Positions 8,210 to 17,153 of a stretch of 64,000 bases of DNA are shown here, piece after piece. Positions within the stretch are counted from its first letter, which is position 1. Each line of letters begins with the position of its first letter. The position numbers and the translations under genes were made by a program. This stretch comes from JACMNW01 sp963708425 (GTDB lineage Bacteria > Pseudomonadota > Alphaproteobacteria > Rhodobacterales > Rhodobacteraceae). The notes below the pieces were generated by a model. It saw only the letters and a program-made list of their open reading frames with translations, was not told the origin of the DNA and did no database searches. The stretch lies in the NCBI GenBank assembly GCA_963708425.1, contig OY970206.1:930001-994000 (forward strand). Reading direction: 5' to 3'.

Positions 8210-10597
8210 ATGGCCAGAATGACGCTTTCCGAACTTAAGCTGCTCGAGGAAAAGGCGCTTTGGCTAAGTGCCTGGATGATCCACAATGCCAACCATCTGC
8301 GCCCAAAAACCGACGGCTTAAAAGTAGGCGGGCATCAGGCGTCTTGTGCGTCTATGGTCACCCTGATGACGGCGCTTTATTTCAACACCTTGCGGCCGCA
8401 AGATCGGGTGGCGGTAAAGCCTCATGCCGGGCCGGTGTTTCATGCCATACAGTATCTGTTTGGCAATCAGACACTGGACAAGCTGAAGAACTTTCGTGGA
8501 TTGGGCGGCGCGCAGTCGTATCCGTCACGCACTAAAGATACGGCGGACGTTGACTTTTCAACTGGCTCAGTAGGGCTTGGAGTGGCCGTCACCGCATTTG
8601 CTTCTTTGGTGCAAGATTACGTCCGGGCCAAAGGCTTGAGCACAGTGCCCGAAGGCCGCATGGTCGCGCTGGTTGGCGATGCCGAGCTTGACGAGGGCAA
8701 TATCTACGAATGTTTGCAAGAGGGTTGGAAACACGGCCTGCGAAATTGCTGGTGGATCATCGACTACAATCGCCAGAGCCTTGATGGTGTGGTGCGCGAA
8801 GGGTTGTCCGAGCGGTTCGACGCGATCTTCCATGCCTTTGGATGGGACGTGGTCACGCTGAAATACGGCGCGCTGCAACAGGCAGCGTTTGCCGAACCGG
8901 GGGGCGACGCGCTGCGCCGTTGGATCGATGCTTGTCCAAATCAGCTATATTCGGCGCTGATGTTTCAAGGTGGCGCGGCGTGGCGCAAACGTTTGATGGA
9001 GGAGATTGGCGATCAAGGTGCGGTTACTGCGTTGCTGGACCGACGCAGCGATGACGACATTGCAGAGCTGATGGCCAATCTGGGTGGGCACTGCCTGCAG
9101 TCTGTGCAGGCTGCCTTTGATGCGGCGTCTGTTCATGATCGACCGGTGGTCTTCGTGGCCTATACGGTAAAGGGTTGGGGCACGCCGCTGGCTGGACATA
9201 AGGATAATCACGCGGGGCTGATGACAGCGGCCCAGATGGATGGCTTTCAGGCAAGGATGGGCATTCGCGCCGGTCATGAATGGGACAAGGCCGAAGGCAC
9301 TGGCATGACGCAGACGCAGTTGGACGCATTGCTGTCCCGCGCGCCGTTCAACGCCCTTGGTTTGCGGGCGATGACCGCCCCGCTGATCGACGTGCCACGG
9401 ATTGAGCCGCTACAAGACGACACGATTTCCACGCAGGCCGCTTTTGGCAAGATCCTTGATGCCATTGCTAAATCCGAAACGGAACTTGCCGCGCGGATCG
9501 TCACGACCTCGCCCGATGTAACCGTTTCTACCAATCTTGGCCCTTGGGTGAACCGGCGCGGGTTGTTCGCCAGAGAAGACCGCGCCGATACCTTTCGCGA
9601 CGAAAAGATCGTGTCGGCGCAGAAATGGTTGTTTTCGCCAAAAGGCCAACATCTGGAACTTGGCATCGCCGAGATGAACTTGTTTTTGCTGCTTGCGGCT
9701 GCTGGCCTTAGCCACAGCTTGTTCGGCACCCGGCTTTTGCCGATCGGCACCTTGTATGACCCGTTCATCGCACGCGGCCTCGATGCGTTGAACTATGCTT
9801 GTTACCAGGAGGCTCGGTTTTTGTTGGTTGCAACACCTTCGGGCGTATCACTTGCCCCCGAAGGCGGCGCGCATCAATCCATCGGAACCCCGCTGATCGG
9901 GATGGCACAAGATGGATTGGCGAGCTTTGAGCCCGCTTTTGCCGATGAACTGGCTTGTATCATGGAATGGGCCTTTGCCTACATGCAGCGCGATGCCGCC
10001 AAGGCGGACGGTGCGGATTGGCAGCGCGAAGCAGGTGGTGGATCGGTCTATCTGCGCCTGTCGACTCGCACATTGGAGCAGCCTCGACGTGACCTTGATG
10101 CGATCCGCAAGGGCGTGATTGACGGGGCCTACTGGCTGCGTGAACCGGGGCCAAACTGCGAAGTGATCATCGCTTATCAGGGCACCGTCGCGACTGAGGC
10201 GATTGCCGCCGCATCATCGCTGTCCGAAGGGCGGCGCGATGTTGGCATCTTGGCGGTGACTTCGGCAGATCGGCTGAACGCAGGCTGGCAAGCCGCCCAA
10301 ACCGCCCGGATCAACGGACGCGTGGCCACCAGCCATATCGAGTCGCTGCTGGGCCCCATATTGCGCGATTGCCTGCTGGTGACAGTTATCGATGGCCATC
10401 CGGCTACGCTGAGTTGGCTGGGGTCTGTGCAGGGACATAAAGTGGCGGGGTTGGGCGTGGAGCACTTCGGGCAGACCGGCACAGTTAGCGATCTTTACCA
10501 ACATTTCGGCATAGACCGAAACTCCATCTTGCGGGTCATTGCGGGCCTTGCACCGGGTCGCCCGCTTCGCGCTGTTGGGGGCGACACATGGCATTGA
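8210..10597 (+). CDS. AceE-like homodimeric thiamin-diphosphate enzyme (transketolase/pyruvate dehydrogenase E1 superfamily)
   Basis: The protein has 795 residues. Its layout is that of the homodimeric E1 component: an N-terminal thiamin-diphosphate domain with GGHQAS (H42), PHAGPVFHAIQY (about 71-82) and the cofactor motif starting GDAE at 156 and ending N187; then a pyrimidine-binding domain and a C-terminal transketolase domain. E. coli AceE is about 90 residues longer. No E2 or E3 gene is adjacent, so it may not belong to a pyruvate dehydrogenase complex. It stands alone, divergent from the ThuA/dehydrogenase operon, between two sugar clusters. That suggests a carbon-carbon cleaving or transferring step in sugar catabolism. 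I chose the ATG at 8210, with GGGGA eight bases before it, over the TTG at 8195. Confidence 0.85.
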   Translation: MARMTLSELKLLEEKALWLSAWMIHNANHLRPKTDGLKVGGHQASCASMVTLMTALYFNTLRPQDRVAVKPHAGPVFHAIQYLFGNQTLDKLKNFRGLGGAQSYPSRTKDTADVDFSTGSVGLGVAVTAFASLVQDYVRAKGLSTVPEGRMVALVGDAELDEGNIYECLQEGWKHGLRNCWWIIDYNRQSLDGVVREGLSERFDAIFHAFGWDVVTLKYGALQQAAFAEPGGDALRRWIDACPNQLYSALMFQGGAAWRKRLMEEIGDQGAVTALLDRRSDDDIAELMANLGGHCLQSVQAAFDAASVHDRPVVFVAYTVKGWGTPLAGHKDNHAGLMTAAQMDGFQARMGIRAGHEWDKAEGTGMTQTQLDALLSRAPFNALGLRAMTAPLIDVPRIEPLQDDTISTQAAFGKILDAIAKSETELAARIVTTSPDVTVSTNLGPWVNRRGLFAREDRADTFRDEKIVSAQKWLFSPKGQHLELGIAEMNLFLLLAAAGLSHSLFGTRLLPIGTLYDPFIARGLDALNYACYQEARFLLVATPSGVSLAPEGGAHQSIGTPLIGMAQDGLASFEPAFADELACIMEWAFAYMQRDAAKADGADWQREAGGGSVYLRLSTRTLEQPRRDLDAIRKGVIDGAYWLREPGPNCEVIIAYQGTVATEAIAAASSLSEGRRDVGILAVTSADRLNAGWQAAQTARINGRVATSHIESLLGPILRDCLLVTVIDGHPATLSWLGSVQGHKVAGLGVEHFGQTGTVSDLYQHFGIDRNSILRVIAGLAPGRPLRAVGGDTWH

Positions 10598-10639
10598 CGC
10601 TGTGGCTTCTGCGCTGATCATGACGGTGTTTGGTCGCCG

Positions 10640-12106
10640 CTAACGCCCCAGATAGTCCGCTATGACGCCACGCGTGCCTTTGTCCCAGACGGCCGCAAGG
10701 GCGGTGCTAAACTGCACCATCACCTCGGCATTTTGGCCAAGATCGCCGTAGATCTCTGCCATCTGAAGCCACGCTTCGGGGTTTTGCCGCGCCAGAGCCG
10801 ACTGGCTTTGCAGACGGTCCCAATTGGGATCATTTGGCGCGATCACCGCGCCGCTTTCAGTCGTCCCGTGGCAATAGCGGCACCACAAGGCCGACAGCAG
10901 GATCAGACCCCGCATCTTGCCGCTGCTGGCAATGGCGTCACGGATCGACGGAATGATGAACTTGGGCTGCCGGTTTGACCCATCGAGGCACAGGCGACGA
11001 ACGGTATCGGCCACTTCGGGGTTAGAAAACCGATCAATGATCAGCGCCTTATATTCGGGCAGGGCCACACCCGGCACTGGCGGGACAATCGGCAATACCT
11101 CATGTTCCAAGACATGATCCAGAAACGCGCGGATCATGGGATCGGCCATCGCGTCATGCACATAGTGGATGTCCAGAAGACCCGCCGGATAGGCAATGAT
11201 TGCGTGACCGCCGTTAAGAATACGGATTTTCATCGTCTCGAAAGCGTCGACGCGGGGGGTGAAGGTGACGCCCACCTTTTCAAGCGCGGGGCGACCGGTG
11301 GGAAAGTTATCCTCCATCACCCATTGACGGAACGGCTCGCAGGTAACCGGGGCGTCGTCGTCTATGCCGAGGCTTTGTGCCAAGGCGCGTTCCTTATCGC
11401 CCGTGGCGGGCGTAATACGGTCTACCATCGAATTGGGGAAGGCTACCGATTGCGCAATCCATTCCGCAAGCGCCGGATCAGCCAAGCGGGCCAGGCCAAC
11501 CACGGCATCGCGGGTGACGTGCCCGTTGTGCGGCAAGTTATCGCAACACATCACGGTAAAGGCGGCAAGGCCCGCTTTGCGCCTTCTGGCAAGAGCCGCA
11601 ATGATCGCTCCGAACACCGTATTCGGGGTGGCAGGATTGGCGGCGTCATAGCGGATGTCCGGGTGATCGGGCCCAAATGTGCCGGTCTTGGGGTCAATAT
11701 AATAGCCGCCCTCGGTGACGGTCAGCGACACGATCTTAATCGCAGCCTCCGACATTGCGGCGATCAGAGGGGCATTGCCAGCCTCGACTGGCACAAAGCC
11801 CGTCATTGCCCCGATCACGCGCGCAGCTACCCCCGCTGGCGACCGTTCGATCACGCTTGAAAGGTAGTCCTGCCCGGCCAGCGCAGCGCGCATCCGCGCG
11901 TCGCCTTCGCGCACACCCGCACCCAAGATTGCCCAGTCGTGGCCCTGCCCCAACTTGAACAGATCATCAAGATAGACGGCCATGTGTGCGCGATGAAAGT
12001 TGCCGCAGCCTATATGCACGATACCCGGACGCAGTGCCCCCCGGTCGTATGTTGGCACGGCAACCGACGCTGGCAAGGTGGATAGTGTGGCGTTCGACAA
12101 TGTCAT
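10640..12106 (-). CDS. mtlK: Mannitol 2-dehydrogenase / polyol dehydrogenase
   Basis: A 488-residue member of the long-chain mannitol dehydrogenase family. The N-terminal nucleotide-binding part begins PGIVHIGCGNFHRAHMAVY, and the C-terminal half contains the family segment KIRILNGGHAIIAYP with the catalytic lysine of the KxxxxNxxH pattern. It oxidises D-mannitol (often D-arabitol too) to the ketose using NAD. It is the last gene seen in the polyol operon, one base after the stop of the sorbitol dehydrogenase gene. This is the smoS-mtlK order of Rhodobacter sphaeroides. No fructokinase or xylulokinase follows; the next gene converges from the left. Confidence 0.92.
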   Translation of the reverse strand: MTLSNATLSTLPASVAVPTYDRGALRPGIVHIGCGNFHRAHMAVYLDDLFKLGQGHDWAILGAGVREGDARMRAALAGQDYLSSVIERSPAGVAARVIGAMTGFVPVEAGNAPLIAAMSEAAIKIVSLTVTEGGYYIDPKTGTFGPDHPDIRYDAANPATPNTVFGAIIAALARRRKAGLAAFTVMCCDNLPHNGHVTRDAVVGLARLADPALAEWIAQSVAFPNSMVDRITPATGDKERALAQSLGIDDDAPVTCEPFRQWVMEDNFPTGRPALEKVGVTFTPRVDAFETMKIRILNGGHAIIAYPAGLLDIHYVHDAMADPMIRAFLDHVLEHEVLPIVPPVPGVALPEYKALIIDRFSNPEVADTVRRLCLDGSNRQPKFIIPSIRDAIASSGKMRGLILLSALWCRYCHGTTESGAVIAPNDPNWDRLQSQSALARQNPEAWLQMAEIYGDLGQNAEVMVQFSTALAAVWDKGTRGVIADYLGR

Positions 12107-12107
12107 A

Positions 12108-12869
12108 TCAACTCATCCAGTTGCCGCCGTCGACATTATATGTCTGGGCGACGATGTAATCGGCATCGGCAGATGCAAGAAAAACGGCCATACCCGTCAG
12201 GTCGGCAGCGGTACCCATGCGACCGTAAGGCACGGCAGCACCCACGGCTCGTTTCTTTTCGCCGGGGGCTAGATTTTCGTATTTGGCAAACAGCGCATCG
12301 ACGCCTTCCCAATGTTCGCCGTCTACCACGCCCGGGGCGATTGCGTTGACGTTGACGCCATGCTTGATCAGGTCCAGCCCGGCGCTTTGCGTCAGGCTGA
12401 TGACGGCGGCTTTGGTTGAACAGTAGACGGCGACCAGCGCTTCGCCGCGCCGCCCGGCCTGGCTGGCCATATTGATTATCTTGCCGCCCCGGCCTTGGGC
12501 CATCATGGCTTTGGCCGCAGCCTGCAGCATGAACAGGGTGCCTGCAACATTCACGGCGTAAAGCTTGTCATAGGTGGCACGGGTGATTTCAACGATGGGG
12601 CCCATATCGAACAGGGCAGCGTTGTTGATCAGGATATCGATCCCGCCATAGGCAGCCATCGCTGCAATGCTGGCATCAATTGATGCCTGGCTGGTTACAT
12701 CCAGATGCACCGCCGCAGCGCCGATCTGTGCCGCCGACGCCTGTGCTGCAGGCAGGTTGATATCGCCGATCACCACTTTTGCGCCTTCCGCGATGTAGCG
12801 TTCGGCAAACGCAAGGCCAATGCCACGCGCGGCACCGGTTATCAGCGCGGTTTTTCCAGAAAGCCGCAT
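12108..12869 (-). CDS. smoS: Sorbitol dehydrogenase, short-chain dehydrogenase/reductase
   Basis: A 253-residue classical SDR. It has TGAARGIGLA at the nucleotide loop, NNAALFDMG in the central sheet, YCSTK as the catalytic Tyr-xxx-Lys and the closing YNVDGGNWMS. It closely recalls the sorbitol (glucitol) dehydrogenase of R. sphaeroides, which converts D-glucitol to D-fructose and also accepts galactitol and L-iditol. The ATG at 12869 overlaps the ATPase stop codon by one base (TGATG), so I reject the 63-residue extension of the open frame to 13058. Position between transporter ATPase and mannitol dehydrogenase supports the assignment. Confidence 0.92.
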   Translation of the reverse strand: MRLSGKTALITGAARGIGLAFAERYIAEGAKVVIGDINLPAAQASAAQIGAAAVHLDVTSQASIDASIAAMAAYGGIDILINNAALFDMGPIVEITRATYDKLYAVNVAGTLFMLQAAAKAMMAQGRGGKIINMASQAGRRGEALVAVYCSTKAAVISLTQSAGLDLIKHGVNVNAIAPGVVDGEHWEGVDALFAKYENLAPGEKKRAVGAAVPYGRMGTAADLTGMAVFLASADADYIVAQTYNVDGGNWMS

Positions 12870-13867
12870 CAGATCGTCTTTCCGTCGGCACCAAAGCGGT
12901 GAATTCGGCCCGCCTGTGGGGTCAGATAGATCGCATCGCCGTGGCCTGCGTTTACATCGCCATCGGCACGCACTGTCATTTGGCCGATGCCATCGACGGC
13001 AACATGCAGGAACGTATCGGACCCCAGCCGTTCCGCCACCGTCACGCGCCCCGGCCATTGGCCCGACGTTGTGGAAATATCCAGATGTTCCGGGCGCACT
13101 CCGATGGTCTTGGCCCCCGCCGCCTGCGCATCTGTGCCTTCGATCAGGTTCATGCGCGGGCTGCCAATGAAACCTGCCACAAAGACGTTGGCAGGGTGGT
13201 TATACAGGTCAAGCGGGCTGCCCACCTGTTCGATATAACCTGCCTGCAGTACTACGATCTTGTCGGCCATCGTCATCGCTTCGACCTGATCATGGGTCAC
13301 ATAAATCATTGTGGTTTTCAGCGTCTGGTGCAGTTCGGTGATTTCCAGACGCATGTTGCCGCGCAGGGCGGCGTCAAGGTTGGAAAGGGGCTCATCAAAC
13401 AAGAACGCCTTGGGTTCACGCACAATCGCCCGGCCAATGGCCACGCGCTGGCGTTGGCCGCCCGAAAGCTGTCCGGGGCGACGATCCAGATAGCTCGTCA
13501 GGTTCAGTACCTTGGCCGCTGCGTCGACTTTTTTTTCCACAGCGGTAGCGTCCATCCCGGCCATTTTTAGCGGAAACGCAATGTTCTTACGCACCGACAT
13601 GTGCGGATAAAGCGCGTAGGACTGGAACACCATCGCGAGGCTGCGCCTAGCAGGGGATAAATGGGTTGCATCCATACCGTCGATTGAAATGATCCCGCTG
13701 GTGGTATCTTCCAGCCCCGCAATCAGGCGCAGCAGGGTGGATTTGCCACACCCCGACGGACCGACGAACACGACGAATTCGCCATCTTCGATATCCAGAT
13801 CAAGCGACGGGATGACCGCCACTTCGCCAAATTTCTTGGTAACACCGCGCAGAGTTATCTTGCCCAT
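12869..13867 (-). CDS. smoK: Polyol ABC transporter ATP-binding subunit (MalK/UgpC type)
   Basis: A 332-residue ATPase with Walker A GPSGCGKST (36-44), the signature LSGGQRQRVAIGRA, Walker B AFLFDEPLSNLD and the switch histidine in MIYVTHDQVEAM. A C-terminal OB-type regulatory domain (TIGVRPEHLDI) follows, as in CUT1 sugar importers. It energises uptake of sorbitol/mannitol by the two permeases just upstream. The gene lies ten bases after smoG and overlaps smoS by one base. Assignment to polyols rests on operon context; the family is certain. Confidence 0.93.
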   Translation of the reverse strand: MGKITLRGVTKKFGEVAVIPSLDLDIEDGEFVVFVGPSGCGKSTLLRLIAGLEDTTSGIISIDGMDATHLSPARRSLAMVFQSYALYPHMSVRKNIAFPLKMAGMDATAVEKKVDAAAKVLNLTSYLDRRPGQLSGGQRQRVAIGRAIVREPKAFLFDEPLSNLDAALRGNMRLEITELHQTLKTTMIYVTHDQVEAMTMADKIVVLQAGYIEQVGSPLDLYNHPANVFVAGFIGSPRMNLIEGTDAQAAGAKTIGVRPEHLDISTTSGQWPGRVTVAERLGSDTFLHVAVDGIGQMTVRADGDVNAGHGDAIYLTPQAGRIHRFGADGKTI

Positions 13868-13876
13868 GATGATTCC

Positions 13877-14707
13877 TTATTTCACCGCGCCGAACGTCAG
13901 GCCGCGGACAAGTTGTTTCTGGCTGAACCAGCCCATGATCAGGATCGGTGCGATGGCCATGGTGCTGGCGGCACTGAGTTTGGCATAGAACAGGCCTTGT
14001 GGTGCCGAAAAGCTGGCGATGAAGGCCGACAGGGGGGCGGCATCAACCGTAGTCAGCGTGATGGTCCAGAATGCCTCGTTCCACGCCAAAATGATGTTCA
14101 AAAGCATTGTCGAGGCAATCCCCGGCACCGCCATTGGCGTCAGCACATAGAGGATTTCGTTTTTCAGAGAGGCCCCGTCCATGCGGGCGGCTTCAAGGAT
14201 TTCGCCGGGAATCTCCTTGAAGTAAGTGTAAAGCATCCAGACGATGACCGGCAGGTTCATCAGCATGAGCGCCAGAACGAGGCCGGTGCGGGAGTCGAAA
14301 AGCCCGGTGCGCTGGAAGATCAGATACATCGGGATCAGTACGGCGGCGGCGGGCATCATCTTGGTGGAAAGCATCCACATCAGAAGGTCCTTGGTCCGCT
14401 TGCCCGGCACGAAGGCCATCGACCAGGCGGCGGGAATGGCGATGGCCAGGCCCAGCAGCGTCGAGCCGACCGAGATGACCACCGAATTCCAGAAGAAGCG
14501 CGGATAGTCGGACCGGCCCCAGACCTCGGCATAATTGTCGAGCGTCCAGTCGGCGCTGAACAACTGAGGTGGCGAAGCCACAGCGCTTGCCTCGGTCTTG
14601 AAGCTGGTCAGTATGGTCCACAGGACCGGGAAAAAGATCAAGAGGGCCACGGACCAGGCGGCGACCGTGTAAAGGAGCTTGCGACGAGGGGTGACTGAGC
14701 GGGCCAT
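13877..14707 (-). CDS. smoG: Polyol ABC transporter permease, MalG family
   Basis: A 276-residue inner membrane permease with six predicted transmembrane segments. The EAA loop that docks on the ATPase is present as EAARMDGASLKNEILYVLTP. The short N-terminus and the ending QKQLVRGLTFGAVK are typical of the MalG-type partner in CUT1 importers. It is 15 bases downstream of the smoF-like permease. Together they form the channel for sugar alcohols delivered by the periplasmic binding protein at 15725-17038. Confidence 0.92.
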   Translation of the reverse strand: MARSVTPRRKLLYTVAAWSVALLIFFPVLWTILTSFKTEASAVASPPQLFSADWTLDNYAEVWGRSDYPRFFWNSVVISVGSTLLGLAIAIPAAWSMAFVPGKRTKDLLMWMLSTKMMPAAAVLIPMYLIFQRTGLFDSRTGLVLALMLMNLPVIVWMLYTYFKEIPGEILEAARMDGASLKNEILYVLTPMAVPGIASTMLLNIILAWNEAFWTITLTTVDAAPLSAFIASFSAPQGLFYAKLSAASTMAIAPILIMGWFSQKQLVRGLTFGAVK

Positions 14708-14722
14708 GGCGATCTCCGTCTT

Positions 14723-15595
14723 TCAGGCGTCCAGGTTCTTGCCCATGCTACGCATGAGGAAGAAGGCGACGATGTTGGCAAGGATGACGGCAATGATCCC
14801 GCCAGCCGCGGCGCGCCCGATATCCTTGGCGATCACGGCCTGTTTGTAGATCATGTAGGGCAAGGTTGTGGAGGCAGAGCCGGGGCCCCCTTGGGTGGTG
14901 GTGTAGATTTCGCCGAAAATGCCCAGAAGAAAGATGGTCTGGATCAGAATGACGACCGTGATCGAGCGCGTCAAATGGGGCAGCACGATATAGCGGAAGC
15001 GGTTCACGGCACTTGCCCCGTCCATCTCGGCGGCTTCCAGCTGCTCGGAGGACAGCGACTGCAGCGCGGTCAGCAGGATCAGGGTGGCAAAGGGCAACCA
15101 TTCCCACGCCACGATGAAAATGACCGAGGACATCGGGTAGTTTTCCATAAACAGGATCGGCTTCATGCCGATGCCCTGCGCCAGCGAAGCCAACATGCCG
15201 TTCTGGGGATGCATGAACAGGTTTTCCCAGATCGACGCGGCAACGGGCGGCATGACGAAGAAAGGCGAGATGACCAGAATGCGCAGGGGGCCCTGGCCCC
15301 AGACCGGTTGGTCGATCAGCAGCGCGATCAGGACGCCGAAGACGATGGTGATGGCCAGAACGCCGCCAACAAGCAAAAGGGTGTTCGAGATGGCCAACCA
15401 GAAATCGGGCGAGTTGAAGAACCACTGGTAGTTCCGAAACCCGGCCCAGCCCGTGCGTTCGGGCGACAACAGCCGGTAGATGCGGAACGAGAACCAGATC
15501 GTCATGGCCAAGGGCACGATCATCCAGATGAACAGGACGATGACGGAAGGCGCGACCATCAGGCGGGCCGCAAAGCGTGAGGATTTCGTGGCCAC
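14723..15595 (-). CDS. smoF: Polyol ABC transporter permease, MalF family
   Basis: A 290-residue permease with about six membrane spans and the EAA loop EAAEMDGASAVNRFRYIVLP. The first span follows RFAARLMVAPSVIVLFIWM. The gene is separated from the upstream binding-protein gene by 129 bases holding two strong hairpins, a usual device to make the binding protein in excess over the membrane subunits. It pairs with the permease at 13877-14707. Substrate assignment is from context. Confidence 0.92.
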   Translation of the reverse strand: MATKSSRFAARLMVAPSVIVLFIWMIVPLAMTIWFSFRIYRLLSPERTGWAGFRNYQWFFNSPDFWLAISNTLLLVGGVLAITIVFGVLIALLIDQPVWGQGPLRILVISPFFVMPPVAASIWENLFMHPQNGMLASLAQGIGMKPILFMENYPMSSVIFIVAWEWLPFATLILLTALQSLSSEQLEAAEMDGASAVNRFRYIVLPHLTRSITVVILIQTIFLLGIFGEIYTTTQGGPGSASTTLPYMIYKQAVIAKDIGRAAAGGIIAVILANIVAFFLMRSMGKNLDA

Positions 15596-15656
15596 GAGTG
15601 TCTCCGATTCAGATTTGAAGCTGATCCAGTTGCCGATGGCCAGTGCCGGGCAAGTT

Positions 15657-15682
15657 CCCCCGCATCTTGGGAAATGCGGGGG
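15657..15682 (-). promoter_or_regulatory. Intra-operon stem-loop, distal
   Basis: Perfect nine-base arms (CCCCCGCAT / ATGCGGGGG) with an eight-base loop, in the spacer between the binding-protein and first permease genes. There is no T-run after it on the transcribed strand, so it is more likely an RNA-stabilising or attenuating element than a full terminator. Confidence 0.65.
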
Positions 15683-15693
15683 ACAAGTAGAAA

Positions 15694-15715
15694 CCCGGCC
15701 CAGTTGCGGGCCGGG
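15694..15715 (-). terminator. Intra-operon hairpin just after smoE (partial terminator or mRNA stabiliser)
   Basis: Perfect eight-base GC arms (CCCGGCCC / GGGCCGGG) with a six-base loop, starting ten bases after the smoE stop and followed on the minus strand by TTT. In sugar ABC operons such hairpins protect the upstream message and reduce read-through into the permeases. Confidence 0.7.
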
Positions 15716-15724
15716 CTTCCTGAC

Positions 15725-17038
15725 TTACTTGATGTAACCAGCCGAGGTCATTTCCTCGACAGCCAGCGCCTGAGCTTCGGCCAGGGCTTCATCAACCGTC
15801 TTCTGACCGGCCAGAGCGGCCGAGAAGATTTCGCCGACCGAGGTCGCAAGGCCCGCAAACTCCGGGATCGCCACGAACTGGACGCCGACATAGGGCACCG
15901 GCTTTACAGACGGGTTGGTCGGGTCAGCTGCGTTGATCGAGTCGATCGTCATCTTGGCGAAGGGCAGAGCCGCATATTCCGCGTTTGCATACAGCGAAGT
16001 ACGCGTGCCCGGAGGTGCATTGCGCCAGCCTTCTTTGGACGCGACAAGGGCAATATAGTCCTTGTTGGTCGCCCAGTTGACGAAGATCTTGGCGGCCTCT
16101 TTGGCGTCAGACGACGCCGGGACTGCCAGCGACCAGGCCCAGAGCCAGTTCGCCCGCTTGCCAAGGCCCATGTCGGGGGCCAGAGCGAAGCCGACCTTGT
16201 CGGCAAACTCGGACTGCGCCGGGTCGGTCAACGAGCCAGCCGACACAGTGGCGTCCATGCGCATGGCGCACTTGCCCTGCAGCGACAGCGTCAGGTTCTC
16301 GTTGTAGCCGTTGTTCGACGCGCCGGGCGGGCCGTACTTGGTCAGCAGCTCGACATAGTCGGTCATCACGGCTTTCCATTCCGGCTGGTCGAACTGGGGA
16401 ACCCAGTTTTCGTCGAACCAGCGCGCACCATAGGAGTTTGCCATGGTGGTCAGGAAGGCCATGTTCTCGCCCCAGCCGGCCTTGCCGCGCAGGCAGATGC
16501 CATAGATGCCCGCCTCAGTGTCCGTCATCGCGGCGGCAGCGGCCTTGATGTCGTCCCAAGTCGGGGCGTCGGGGATGGTGATGCCAGCCTTTTCGGCCAA
16601 GTCCTTGCGGTAGTTCACGAAGGACGATTCGCCGTAGAAGGGCGAGGCATAGAGGTTGCCGTCAACCGTCAGGCCGCCACGGATGGCAGGCAGCAGGTCA
16701 TCGACATCATAGTCGGCAGGCAGGTCGTTCAGGCTTTCCAGCCAGCCCTGCTTGCCCCAGATCGGAACTTCGTAAGTGCCGATCGTGATGACGTCATATT
16801 GACCGCCGCCGGTGGCGATGTCAGCGGTGACGTTCTGGCGGAGCACGTTTTCTTCCAGCGTGACCCACTCGACCTTGATGTCGGGGTTCTTGGCATAGAA
16901 GTCGTCCATCAGGCCCTGCATGCGGACCATGTCGCCGTTGTTGACGGTAGCGACGGTGATCGTGGTTTGGGCTGCGGCGGCAGTGCAAAGCGCGCCGACA
17001 GCGCAGGCGCATAGAAGCGCCCGAAGCGTCAGTGTCAT
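15725..17038 (-). CDS. smoE: Polyol ABC transporter periplasmic substrate-binding protein
   Basis: A 437-residue extracellular solute-binding protein, family 1. The signal peptide covers about residues 1-23 (MTLTLRALLCACAVGALCTA, then AAAQ) with cleavage after AAAQ or nearby. The mature start TITVATVNNGDMVRMQGLMD is typical of CUT1 binding proteins. It captures sorbitol/mannitol in the periplasm for the SmoFGK-type importer encoded downstream. GGGAGGATTACC before the ATG at 17038 is a strong ribosome site. A promoter-like region with an inverted repeat lies at 17050-17115, so this gene probably starts the main transport transcript. Confidence 0.93.
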   Translation of the reverse strand: MTLTLRALLCACAVGALCTAAAAQTTITVATVNNGDMVRMQGLMDDFYAKNPDIKVEWVTLEENVLRQNVTADIATGGGQYDVITIGTYEVPIWGKQGWLESLNDLPADYDVDDLLPAIRGGLTVDGNLYASPFYGESSFVNYRKDLAEKAGITIPDAPTWDDIKAAAAAMTDTEAGIYGICLRGKAGWGENMAFLTTMANSYGARWFDENWVPQFDQPEWKAVMTDYVELLTKYGPPGASNNGYNENLTLSLQGKCAMRMDATVSAGSLTDPAQSEFADKVGFALAPDMGLGKRANWLWAWSLAVPASSDAKEAAKIFVNWATNKDYIALVASKEGWRNAPPGTRTSLYANAEYAALPFAKMTIDSINAADPTNPSVKPVPYVGVQFVAIPEFAGLATSVGEIFSAALAGQKTVDEALAEAQALAVEEMTSAGYIK

Positions 17039-17067
17039 GGTAATCCTCCCTTGTGGATGAGCATATG

Positions 17068-17112
17068 CCCACCTCGTGGGTAATTATTCATATTTGACTG
17101 TAGCAAAGTCAA
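17068..17112 (-). promoter_or_regulatory. Promoter/operator region of the polyol transport genes
   Basis: In the 115-base gap between the SorC-type regulator and smoE, the minus strand shows TTGACT at 17112-17107 and AATAAT about 18 bases on, an acceptable sigma-70 pair. TTGACT is also one arm of an inverted repeat whose other arm, AGTCAA, is seven bases away (17094-17112), a likely site for the SorC-type regulator. A small CCCAC-CTC-GTGGG hairpin (17068-17080) lies in the leader. Binding is inferred. Confidence 0.5.
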
Positions 17113-17153
17113 CCGAAAAGTTTGCTTCCTTAAGGGGCGGTTTGTTTTTTTGG

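Noticed and set aside
15674..17014. Long plus-strand open frame opposite the substrate-binding protein gene
   Set aside because: It is a high-GC shadow of smoE; the minus-strand protein has a signal peptide and family motifs, the plus-strand translation has none.
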